Made by a program: the position numbers and the translations under genes. The notes under the pieces are model-generated. The model saw only the letters and a program-made list of their open reading frames with translations. It was not told the origin of the DNA and did not search any database. Positions 53,726-64,000 of a DNA stretch of 64,000 bases are shown one piece after another (positions within the stretch are counted from its first letter, which is position 1; each line of letters starts with the position of its first letter). The DNA is taken from positions 5,890,501-5,954,500 of the forward strand of contig JANTQA010000051.1 of assembly GCA_027625915.1 (NCBI GenBank), read 5' to 3'. This stretch comes from Anaeramoeba flamelloides. Its lineage: Eukaryota > Metamonada > Anaeramoebidae.

Positions 53726-54529
53726 ATTTTTTTTATCCTATCCATAATTTCTACAAGATTATATCTCAGAAGATAGATTTTCTATAAAAAATGAAAAGTA
53801 GTAAAAAATAATTCTTAAACACAGGCAAAAAAACGAGAAAGAATTGAAAGAGATTATTAAAAATAAATAATAGAAAAAAAGTAAAAACTTCATTGAAAAG
53901 TTTTTTTGTAATCCAAGTGTTGAATGGATTGGTGGTTGTTTGCTTTTAGATCAAATTTTTGGATCGTCACAATAATTTATTTTAATACAGAGATCTAGAT
54001 ATTTGAGTAACTATATTTCAAATGAAATATTTTGCTTTATTAAATTTTAATTTAGAACTACTTAGATGATTTGAATCTATAAAGTGTTGTGTTTTTAAGA
54101 ATAAGAATTGTTTGTCCAAATTTTCTTTGAAATTTTTACTTTTTTTTTATTTTTTTGTTTTTTTAATTTTATAAGTTTCCCAAATCTTGTTTTCTCATGA
54201 TCCTATGTAAGATACAGATTCGAACATTATTAATAGAATACAATTACCAACTTGACAGATAGTTCGAAACTTCAATTTGGTTCAACTTGGTTGGTTTCAG
54301 ATGACTTCCAGGTTGATTCAGTTTTTTTAAGTTTGTGAAGTTCTAATAAGAACGTCTTACCGAATATCATCATGATTTTTATCTGTATTACTTCATCAAT
54401 AAACGTAAAATACAGAAAGATTAGAAACTCAAAACACTTGGAAAGGGAAATTTAGAAAAATTATATATAAACAATTAAAAATTTTAAACTTATAATTACT
54501 TTCAAAATTTTTTTTTTCAATGTTCCAAA
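53726..54529. other. AT-rich, no gene seen
   Basis: Nothing recognised. Confidence 0.45.
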
Positions 54530-54800
54530 TAAACCTTAAAATAATTAAAAATTTCAACCAAAAACCCACAAACCGCATTTTTTATAAACTTATGTTCCGA
54601 TATATTAGTCTTACACTATTCAATTCGGATTTTGGAAAAAAAAAAATAGAAATTGTCAAAAATTACAATTTTGAACCACTATTAAAATCCATACCAAGCA
54701 CAAGATCGATCAGCTGAGAGCCAAATTAACAAGTAGTCACTCATCACAAGATAATCTATTTTTAAAATTTCAGGGATTGTAAACCTTAATAAAAAGATAA
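54530..54800 (+). repeat. Dispersed repeat family V, copy 2
   Basis: Counterpart of 36540-36810. The open frame here (54520-54717) is not kept in the other copy, so it is not treated as a gene. Confidence 0.65.
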
Positions 54801-55309
54801 ATTTAAAAAACAAATCTCAAAAATTACACATCATAAATATTGGATCTGGGAAAAAATTCACTTTAAAAAAAAAGAATGATTGAAATTTCAAACTTTTACT
54901 TACAACCTGAACTCAAAAAAGGTATTTTTTAAAGAGAAATCCTATTTTTGCTTCGATTGTTTTACTTTTTATTTTACATTTATCCTAAATTTATCGAAAA
55001 GATATCTCAGTTGTAAATTGGTTATGAAATTCGTTGTTTTCTCTACTTTAGTTAATAGAACTTGATTGATAAAGTTTCAGTCTTCCAGAAAAACCTTCAA
55101 ATGTAATCATTCACTGCGGTATCTGAACTTTGAGTTCTTAGATTTGTAAAAATAATTATGTTGATTTTTCAAAAGTCCGAAACTTCAATATTCCAAAGTT
55201 AATCTAAGAATTAGGTGAAACAGTCTTTAATGATTTCCATTTTTTGTTTAAAAACAATTTTTTTTCTTATCAAAAATTCATTTTTCTTCTTTTTTTGTAA
55301 AATATTTTA
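54801..55309. other. Upstream flank of the 1,272-residue protein gene
   Basis: AT-rich, no open frame of note. Should contain its promoter. TTTTAATGTCTACA surrounds the start. Confidence 0.4.
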
Positions 55310-58300
55310 ATGTCTACAAAAAGTGATTTAAAAACTGAAACAACCAAAGAAATACCAAAGTATGTTAAAACTTATAAAACTGGATGTATGATTTTTGTCT
55401 TCTTTTGATTAAACTACAAAATTCTTTTTAAGTGTTTGTAACATTCTCGCTCAACATCAACAACAAATAATTTTTTTTTGTTGTAAAAATTTCTTTATTT
55501 TTCTTTTTTTTTTCAAAAATGGGATCTACCTAGCCAAAAAAACATACTATGGACCAAACATCGAACCAAAAACAAACACCAGCCGTTCGATTGAAACAAA
55601 AATTAATCTTAATTTGCCTGTGTTTGTTGATTCAAAAGGAGTCCTATATAACTCTCTCTATCAACCCTTAAACAACTATAAACAAAAATTATCAACACTC
55701 AGCCAAAAACAAGAAAACATCGACAAAGTAAATCATAGTGAAAGACAAAAAGACGAAGAGTTAACACAAGAAGAACTCATTGAAAAATACGAGCCAAAAG
55801 ATCTTCATGCTTTACCAAAATTCCCAAAAAATAATGACTTTGAATCGTTCGATGATTACGAGCAAGCCGTTCTAAATTGGGAAAAAGAAGTAAATAATAA
55901 AATTGGATTTTTAAATCTTCCTGTTTCAATGAGCAGAATATGGTCTAGACCTTTTATTGGTGTTGATGTAATTGTTTTCTCTTTTTTTTTTTTTGTTTTT
56001 TTATATTTTAATTTTCTTTTGATAATATTTTTTTTTTAATTGAAAACAACAAAAGAAAATCACAAAACAAAAAGTTTTGTTTATTGTTATTTACAATTTT
56101 TCTCTTTTTGATTTTTTCACCACAAAAAAAAAAAAACTCTCTTACGCTTTTCTAAAAACAGGAAACCCAACAAACTCAAAATCAAGATCGTATGACAAGA
56201 ACAGGTTCAGTTGGAAGCTTTGGAGAATTGAACCAGAGGTCAAGCACAGATTCAACTGGAAAAAGACAAAGTATGAGTAAAGAATCTGTTGGTGAAAGAC
56301 CGAAAATTCGCCGAAGCTCGAGTAGAATTTCTGACAAATTATTTAGCTTTACTGTAAGGGATCAATTTTTTAAATTTTTTTGTTTTCCTTTCCTCTTTCT
56401 ATTTGTTGATCTTTTAATGGTTGCCTTCTTTTTCTCTCGAAAATTTAAATCCATTCATAATTCGTTTTTGTTTTGTTTTTTTTTTTTTTGTTTCTTTCAA
56501 TTTTCTCATTTCTTTCAATTAAAAGGGTGAAATACCCAAAATAATGGAAGGTACTAATCTTTTAATAACTGACAAAAAACGATGGGACAATAATCTATTG
56601 GCACTAGAGCCTGATCCACTTTATTATGATACAATAGAAGGTAATTATTGAACTTTTTTTTATTTATTTATTTTACAACAACTGGAACAAATAAGCAGTT
56701 TGTTTGTCTGTACACTTTTGAACGCACACACTAATTAATCAAATAAGGCACAAAAAAAAATTTTATTTTTTAAAAGACAACATTCTTGAATATGAGACAC
56801 ATAGTTTTTTTTTTATTAGCCGATTATTTTGAGAGCTGAAAAAAAAAAAAAGAAGACTATCTGTTATTATGATCAACCTTTTTTTGACTGTTATTGGTTT
56901 TTGTTTTGTGCCTTACTTTCATTTTTTTGTAGCATATGTGTGATCTTGTTATATGAGCGAACAATTACTAGGGATGTATTTTTTTGTTTTGTATTGAATT
57001 TTTTGATATTAAGGATGAAACAAGCCTTTAAAAATAAAATCGATTCGTCTATTGATCTGTTAATTGTTTCATTTCATTTTGAGAATAAAAGAGAATTGAA
57101 ATCAGAAAATAAATAATTATTTTTGTTTTTTTTATTAGTAACAAACTTTTGGCTTATTTTTATTGTTAAGGATTTAGTCTTAAAAAACACTATATCTTTT
57201 AAAAGAAGGAATTTTGAAGTGACTAAATCCGTAACTTTTAATTCGTAGAGCGGGGGTAAATTTAGTTTAAAAGTATTTTAAACTTACCATTCTGTAAAAA
57301 AAGTGAAACAGGGAAAAAAAGTTCAATACGATTTTTAATTTGTAATTTTTAATAGAACCACAGAAATCACAGAAATCACAGAAATCACAGAAATCACAGA
57401 AATCACAGAAACCTGAAAACAAAAAAGATAAATGTTTATTTTTTATTGAGGGAAAGGAGTAATCACAGAAAATTTATCAAAATAAGAAAAAAAAAGTAAA
57501 GAAGAAAAATAATTAAAATATTATAAAAAAAAAAAATAATATATCCTTCTTATGATCAAATTAAAAAAAACCGCCGTTAGGTTTTCTAGAATTTAAAAGA
57601 ATTGAATTAAATCTAAGATTTTACTCTATTCTTTTGAATTCTGGAAAAAACACCTTTAGGGTTTCTTGAGTTTACTGTTTATTTTGAAAATCGATAGATT
57701 TTCGTTAGGTTTTTTTGAGTTTTCTGTTTATTTGGAAAATTGATAGATTTTCTTTAGTTTTTTTTTAATTTCTATTTATTTGGAAAATCAATAGATTTTC
57801 GTTAGGTTTTTTTTATTTTAGAAATAAAACAGAAAACCACAATAAAACTGCTGTATGATTTTTTTTACTTTTTGAAATAAAACGAAAATTCATTTAATTT
57901 TCTTTTCATGTCAAAAATTAAAAAATACTCTACGACACTTGACGACAAACCCCCAGAATTCACAGGTGCGACAAGAACCTAATAGAAAGATTATAAATAA
58001 TAAATAAAAATTCAACAATCTGTGATTAATAATTGGTGTTACACTGTTATTAGGTTTTTTTATCTATAAGTATAGAGGAAAATCAAGAGATTTTCGTTAG
58101 GTTTTTTTTACTTTAGAAATAAACAGAAAATTTTAATAAATTTTCGGTTTATTTCTAAAGTAAAAAAAACCTAGAACACTTCAGAAATAAAATAGAAAAC
58201 CTCAAAAAAACCTAGAACACTTCACAAATAAACATAAAACTCAAGAAAACCTAGGCACTTGAATTTAAAGAATGGGGCACTAGGTACCCGAATTTATATT

Positions 58301-61300
58301 TTTTTACAATTTTAACTAAACTAAAATTCAAAATTTTCCGCACAGTTAAAACAGATAAAAGAATCACAATAATACAATTTCATTTAATTTGGAAATAAAT
58401 TTTCATTTTTGTAAAATATGAAAATCATTTTTTCATCTTTTAGTTTTTTTTTTTTTATTTCATTTTTTGAATTACTTGATAATTTGCTTCATTCGATCAA
58501 AAATTTGTTCAAAGATTGATATTATGTTAAAGTTGGGCTCTTCAAAATAGAAGAACTCAAATAAAATTAATCAACGATATCCAACTATTTGATCGATCAA
58601 TAATTGTTTATAGAATTTTTACAAATTTACCAAAACATTATTTTTTCTTCATTTTTTCTTCTTTTTTTTATTTTTTATTAGAAAACTAAATTAAGATTCA
58701 AATACTTCTGATGGCTCTATCTGTTTAGATACTCTTTGAATTAAAAGTCTCAAATATAATCACTTCAAAATCCCCTCTTTAGCAGATTAGATGAGATTTC
58801 ATCTAACCCTTAACAATAAATCCAATACATTATTTTGTTAGTCAATCTCCAAAATTTTTAACACATTCTTGATGTGTTTGTATTGATAATTATTTTTGTT
58901 TTGTTTTGTGAGTATTGTAATTTATAAACAATTGTTAACATTTCAATTAGTGAATGATTCTAATTTGGAATTTCTTCTTGAATTTGATTAAATAAGATTT
59001 TTTTTTTACAAAATAGTGTTTTAGTTAAAAATTTTGAATTGGAGTTTATTTTTTATTTTCAATTTTTTATTATATTTTTTCCTAATTACCCTAAGGACTA
59101 TTCGAATTTTATGCTCAGTGAGGTTTGAAATAAAATACTGTAAACATAAAAAAAGCTTTAAAAGACAATGAATTGAGGAAAAGTCAAAATATTGCAATTT
59201 TTTGATTTTTTAGATTTTGCTTGTTAATCATTTTTTGACCAAAAACTTTTTGAATTTCACGAACAAAACAAGGCAAAACTAAAAAGCCATTTTTTTGATA
59301 TTAGGAAAATGCCACTCCACTTTCTTTTCAAGTATATTTCTACTCTATCGCTACACTCTAATATACTTGAAAAGAAAGTGGAGTGACATTTTCCTCATGA
59401 AATTTTTTTCTTCAAAATTTATTTAGAATAATTTGGATTTGATGAAGGGAAATTTTTTTTTGCCCAACTCAAAAATTTGCAAAAAAAAACAAAAATTTTT
59501 CAAGTTAGCAAGATCCCTGAGATTATGTTTCTTTTAAGTCTATAAATATGTTACTAGGTGGAAAAATAGAAATAACTAACCATAAAATTCGAATAATCCA
59601 AAAGTTTAAAAAAAAAAAAAGGGAAATGATCAAATAACAATCTCCTTATTTTGATTGTATATTCCAAAACACAAGACATTTCCAAAAAAGATGGGAATTT
59701 TTTTTATATTTCATAAAAAATAATATTCTTTCCATGTCAAAATACTTGAATTCATAAATTGATAATATCAAATTAAGTAAAATATTACTATGAATTGAAT
59801 TAAGGACTTATTGTTTGTCTGTAAAAATATTATTAAGAAATATCCCCAAAAAAATTTCAAAAAATTTACACATTTTTTTGGTGGAAAACAATTCACGACC
59901 AATTTCAATAAAAAACTGGAAATATGGAAAGGGTACAAATGATTTTTTAAACAATCAAATGCAGTTATAAGCTTTTCAATTCTATTTGAAAATTTTTTGA
60001 GATTAAATAAGTTATGAAAACAATTTTTCAATCAAAAATAAAATAATAAACACCAATTTTCACCTCTAAAAAAATATCAGATAAAATCGAGATTAGAAAA
60101 TTTAATATATTTTATTTATGTAATACAATAACAAGAAAAAAATTGAATTATTATCAAGAATCAATAAATCGTAGTTAATTATTTTGTATATTTAAATACT
60201 TTTTTGAAGATTGGGTTTAATAAATATATAATAAAATAAATTTGCTCCACTTTATTGGAAATAGCTTATAAAAATAAAGATGTTTGAAACATAAATTTTT
60301 CTCACTTTTTTGAAAATAAGTTATTTTATATCTTGAATGAAACTGAATTAGGAATGATATCTTATCCAATTCTTTTGAAAAAATTTAAAAATTTATATAA
60401 TCATTATTTATTGAACCACAAACAAAAATAATTATTTCCATTAAAAATTAAAAAAAAAAAATAAAAAATAAATAAAACCCTTTATAGAATTTGAAGAAGC
60501 ATATTTAGGTTGGGCACAAGCAATTTTGGAATCTACAGCTGTTATCCCACCACATCCATCACAATTTTCCGATCTATATGGAATTATGACTTTTGAGCAA
60601 AAAGAAAAAAAAGAACTTGAAAAAAGAGCAAAAGATCAAGCAAGATTATTTAAAGAATCCATCAGGAAAAAAAAAAAACGTGGCACGCTTAAAACTATAA
60701 ATCAGCATCTTCAATGGAGAAAAAAATTGGAAATGACCGTTCGAGAGCCATCTGGAATCTATGGCAAATTAGCTGTTGAAGAACTATTATTCAAAGTGCA
60801 TGGAAGAAATGGAATCCAAAAAAAGCCACCATTACTTTCCAATTATTCAAAAAAAAAAATAGAAAAATCCGATAACAAAAAAAATGATAATGAGAATGAG
60901 AATAATAATGAGAATTTTAATGGTAATAATAAAATCGACATGACATTCTTAACACAAACCGAGAATAGCATTCCAATAAAAACTGTCAATAAATGCATAA
61001 ATTCAACCACCAACTTATATGAAACCATTAAAAAGAACCAATCATATTATAAATCAAATTTAAAGCCATTGCTTGGTATGCTTCATGGAACATTGTCAAA
61101 GCAAAACATCATCCAAATAAGATCAAAGGTCAATAATAAAAATGCCAAACGAGACGGGATTTTATTTGTCTCTTTAGGCTGTAAATTTTTGCGAAGAACA
61201 GATTTAACTGGGCCAATGATCAATAAATCAATGGATTGTCCAAGTACAATTAAAGATCATAGCATTGAATTTAAACTTTCACAATATGATTCAAATGAGC

Positions 61301-63843
61301 CAATAGATTTAAATTCCATAAAAAAGGATATTAAATCGAAAAACAAATATAAGGAGAATATTCTCCGCATTCAATATCAAAATAGATCCGATATACTTGA
61401 AACTGCATACCAGCCTAAAGTCTATATGGACAATCGAATTGAAAATCAAAGGATCTTTGTTGAAGATATATTTAAACAAAACAAGTTTAATTTTACCATC
61501 GAAAATACTAAAAAAATTCTACAACACGATATATTCTTAGATATTTTTAATGAAATCCTCGAAAAAAAGGTAGAATATCAAAATAAAGAAACTACTTATT
61601 TACAAGTTTTTGCCTCAGATATAAATCCAGATAATTTCCATATTATTTTACAATTATTCAATGATTCTTCAAGTTATTTAACTCATACAAAAGTAAGTAA
61701 AAGAGAACAAAACAAAAAAAATTCTTTAATTTAAGAAACATTTCTTCTTTTAATTTTTAATTAACATTCCTTCTTTTAATTTTTAATGAACATTTCTTCT
61801 TTTAATTTATTAAACATTTCTTCTTTTAATTATTAATTATTGTTTTTTATTTTTTTTTTTTTAATCCTTTTTTTTATTTGTTTTTTTTAATTCTCTTTTC
61901 TTATTTTATGTTTCATAATTTATTCTTAAATTTTTTAATTCACTATTTATTAAAACCAAATAAATTTCTTCCTTTTTTCTTTTTACAAAAAAAAACAAAC
62001 AAACAACTATTAACAATTTGAATAATATTAACAATTTGAATAATAGGTTGCATTATTTGTTTCTGAAGCGCTACAATTATTTGAATTTAGTAAAATTTTA
62101 GAAAAATATATTCAGGAAAATGATTTACAAAATTTATATTATATAGCAAAATCTATGAATTTCCTCTCGGAGATACCAATTAATATTTATCCTTATCAAT
62201 CAGAATTATTTGAATTAACAAACCAAGTGCTTAATTGCGAATCTAATGTCATTAAAATTAATATCTTTTGTCATTATTATTTATCGATTATTATAAAAAC
62301 AATGAGAAACGACGAAACAAACGTTTCGTATGCAACGATCGCAAACCAAATTGAGTCCCTCAGGGAAAACATTCAGCAGGTACTTGTCAAATCATTAAAT
62401 ACCAACCAAGAATTTTTAAGTAAGGAAATATATAATGGAATTGGGCAAAGATCCACTATGGTTTCGACTTATTGTAACTTTTTATTATTATATCTCTTAA
62501 AAGTGGACGATAAGGGTTTAAGGGGGTTACTGCAATCTGAACAAACAAACTTATTTAATAATATTATTGAATTAAGCAAATCAAAATTCGAACATGTCCG
62601 ATTAGCGTGTTCCAAGATCTTTGAAATCTTTAAAAATGACACTTACTGGAAGGAAAGCATTTTTTGGAATTTAATTGCAGATCTTCAAGTGCTGATCAAC
62701 AATTTGACGCCACCACCAAAACCAGAAGACCCCGACGAGGACGAAAAGCTCGAACCATTCTTTATCTCGGAATTGATCCATTCCTTTTTTTTATCAATTT
62801 ACAAGGATGTTGATATCCAAAATTCCAGATATCTCTTAAACCCTAGAATTGTGACATCTTTATTAACGCATTTAGAATATTTGTGCAATGAAAATTTCTT
62901 AAATAATACACTATTGCTTATTTCAGAGATCATGCTCAAAATAGTTTTACAATTGAATAAATCAAATCTAATTATTTGCGGCAATAGTGTGACACAAAAA
63001 ACTGGCAAGACACCGCTGAAAAAGTTATTTGTGGATTACAATTTGATCCAAAGGATCTTGCTACTAGTTAAAAAATCTGCCCAAAGCTTGGCATCCATGA
63101 AGGCAAATTTATTATTTATGATTTCTACCTTCGCAAGGCACCACGACATTTTTGAGAAAATTAGAAAGCAAGAAAACTTTTATAAAGACCTTTATACAAT
63201 AACCAAGGATGCCACGACTCAGGACCTGAGTAAGCAAGCCTTAAAATTGTTCAAGGAATCGATCTACTATCATAGCGGAGTCATTGACCAATACAAAAAT
63301 AGCAAAATCATTTTAAATTTCTTCGAATTATTAAATTTGAAAAACCCCTATGTCGTCGCCTATGGATTAAATACCTTTTATGAACTTTTTGCTATGGCAG
63401 AGAACGAAATCCAAAGGATTAACCAAAGCAAACAGCCAACAAGAAAGAACGTGAAGGATTCGATAAAATCAATGGAAAAGGATGTTAAATCTTTATCTTC
63501 AATGTTTTTAAACAATTCATTATTTGTTAAATTTAATATGGTCTATCAAAAATATGGCAAAAAGGAGTCGGGTTTGATTTTTGTCAATTTAGCCAAGGTT
63601 TATTCACAAATTATCAATTCGCCATATTATTCGAAAATTTATAAAAGAAATATTAAAAAAACTGCTTATCAAGAAGGTTTGAAATTGTTTGACCAATATA
63701 TCACTGGTCTTGAGGATAAAAATAAAAAAAAGAAACGTACTAAAATTAATACTAGCCCTAAAATGAAACAAAGCCCCCAACTTGCTAAGCTTGCTCTTAA
63801 GAATCATAGAAGTAAATCTTGGTTTGGTAAAAAGAAAAATTAA
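55310..63843 (+). CDS. Large protein (about 1,272 residues) with ARM/HEAT-like C-terminus, six exons
   Basis: Exons 55310-55385, 55534-55967, 56162-56353, 56526-56640, 60488-61692, 62047-63843; every intron is GT-AG, the phases match and the lengths sum to 1,273 codons. The ATG at 55310 starts MSTKSDLKTETTKEIPKYV. N-terminal third: polar, with LPVFVDSKGVLYNSLYQPL and FPKNNDFESFDDYEQAVLNW, then a Ser-rich basic stretch (KIRRSSSRISDKLFSF). Middle: WDNNLLALEPDPLYYDTIEG, EEAYLGWAQAILESTAVIPP and a Lys-rich helix, a low-complexity NEN insert, then LKPLLGMLHGTLSKQN. The last exon is almost all amphipathic helices of repeat type (KINIFCHYYLSIIIKTM; FEHVRLACSKIFEIF; ASMKANLLFMISTFARHHDI; NPYVVAYGLNTFYELFAM), typical of an alpha-solenoid scaffold. 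A very basic tail ends it (KKKKRTKINTSPKM). No enzyme motif seen, family not recognised. The fourth intron (3.85 kb) is filled with repeats. Confidence 0.85.
57361..57413 (+). repeat. 9-bp tandem repeat in intron
   Basis: Five perfect CAGAAATCA units followed by CAGAAACCT. The single-copy counterpart near 50695 reads AATAGAACCTGAAAATC, so the array expanded within a dispersed repeat. Confidence 0.9.
57560..57955. repeat. Modular palindromic repeat, copy 7
   Basis: Opens with ACCGCCGTTAGGTTTTCTAG, with the self-complementary AATTTAAAAGAATTGAATTA / TTCTTTTGAATTCTGGAAAA module, three tandem GAAAATCGATAGATTTTCGT-type units, and a terminal CTCTACGACACTTGACGACA. Lies in the large intron of the 1,272-residue protein gene. 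Confidence 0.75.
58040..58260. repeat. Modular palindromic repeat, copy 8
   Basis: GAGATTTTCGTTAGGTTTTT, the palindrome around AAAATTTTAATAAATTTTCGG, two CCTAGAACACTTCA units, ending AAAACCTAGGCACTTGAA. Close to copy 7 but separated by about 85 bp of unrelated sequence. Confidence 0.7.
58320..59050 (+). repeat. Dispersed repeat family Z, copy 3 (intronic)
   Basis: Matches 42640-43180 at both halves and 4480-5230 in its middle (CAGATTAGATGAGATTTC region against CAGATAAAGTGTTTTT). Non-coding. Confidence 0.7.
59303..59395 (+). ncRNA. Candidate 36-bp hairpin (small-RNA precursor or foldback)
   Basis: Arms 59303-59338 and 59360-59395 are complementary over 36 positions with one mismatch, around a 21-nt loop (TCTACTCTATCGCTACACTC plus one). 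The arm core CCACTCCACTTTCTTTTCAA is less AT-rich than its surroundings, so pairing is not a trivial AT effect. It lies in the sense strand of the large intron. A structured small RNA, a tiny foldback transposon or a recent inverted duplication would all fit. Confidence 0.45.
59396..60487. other. Rest of the large intron, no feature seen
   Basis: AT-rich; the frame at 59768-60031 is unrecognised. Ends with the acceptor CCCTTTATAG at 60487. Confidence 0.5.
61736..61835 (+). repeat. Imperfect tandem repeat, about 30 bp x 4, in the last intron
   Basis: Four units of AACATTTCTTCTTTTAATTT with variable AT spacers, on the sense strand between the donor at 61693 and acceptor at 62046. T-rich sense composition fits a long pyrimidine tract. 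Confidence 0.85.
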
Positions 63844-64000
63844 TCATTATATTTTTTGGCTTTTGATTTTTTTTTTTTTTTATTTTTTCATACTTTTATT
63901 ATCAATTTTTTTTTATTTTATTGTTATTTCTATTTCCAGATTATTCAAATTAATATAAATTTAATTATACGTTAATGTTTTGGTTTATTTACTTTTTTTT
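63844..64000. other. 3' flank of the last gene
   Basis: T-rich sequence after the TAA at 63841-63843. No further gene is visible before the window ends. Confidence 0.6.

Noticed and set aside
54520-54717. 65-codon frame at 54.5 kb
   Set aside because: Part of repeat V; the counterpart at 36.5 kb does not preserve it.

Overview
This is a eukaryotic nuclear window, very AT-rich, with GT-AG introns, a Pol III tRNA gene, long in-frame Asn (AAC) and Glu (GAA) runs, and many transposon remnants. It looks like a free-living amoeboid protist. The low-complexity coding style recalls dictyostelids. However, introns of 2.5-4.5 kb packed with mobile-element debris, and low gene density, are unlike dictyostelids and fit an Anaeramoeba-like or other repeat-rich protist better. 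The species cannot be fixed from the sequence, and nothing prokaryotic is present.

Layout: 1-3.6 kb is repeat debris (a ~0.9-kb dispersed repeat, a modular palindromic repeat, LINE 3' ends). 3.7-11.8 kb (+) is a SAC9-type phosphoinositide phosphatase, 5'-incomplete here, with a 2.6-kb repeat-filled intron, a FYVE-like zinc finger and large homopolymer insertions. 14.2-22.6 kb (-) is a probable PAS-like / coiled-coil / RGS / DUF547 signalling gene in four exons; its largest intron (about 4.5 kb) holds LINE, TIR-element and dispersed-repeat copies. 22.6-37.3 kb has no recognised host protein gene. It holds a tRNA-Leu(UAA), several TIR elements, a 5'-truncated LINE with an exact 18-nt target duplication, and a 453-bp near-perfect inverted repeat. 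37.4-38.9 kb (+) is an unrecognised basic protein. 39-44.5 kb is a nest of inverted-repeat elements. 44.6-45.1 kb (-) is a small coiled-coil protein. 46.8-51.5 kb contains two membrane-protein fragments that may be halves of one multi-pass (TOM1/GPR137-like) gene. 55.3-63.8 kb (+) is a six-exon gene of about 1,272 residues ending in an ARM/HEAT-like helical region; its exon phases all agree.

Genes working together: two of the recognised genes act in membrane or G-protein signalling (phosphoinositide phosphatase, RGS protein), but neighbouring genes here are independent and nothing suggests an operon-like unit. The most unusual content is repetitive: at least three families with Tc1/mariner-like termini (several copies flanked by TA), elements nested inside elements, a modular palindromic repeat that joins LINE 3' ends at the same nucleotide in three separate copies, and an intronic 36-bp hairpin that resembles a small-RNA precursor.
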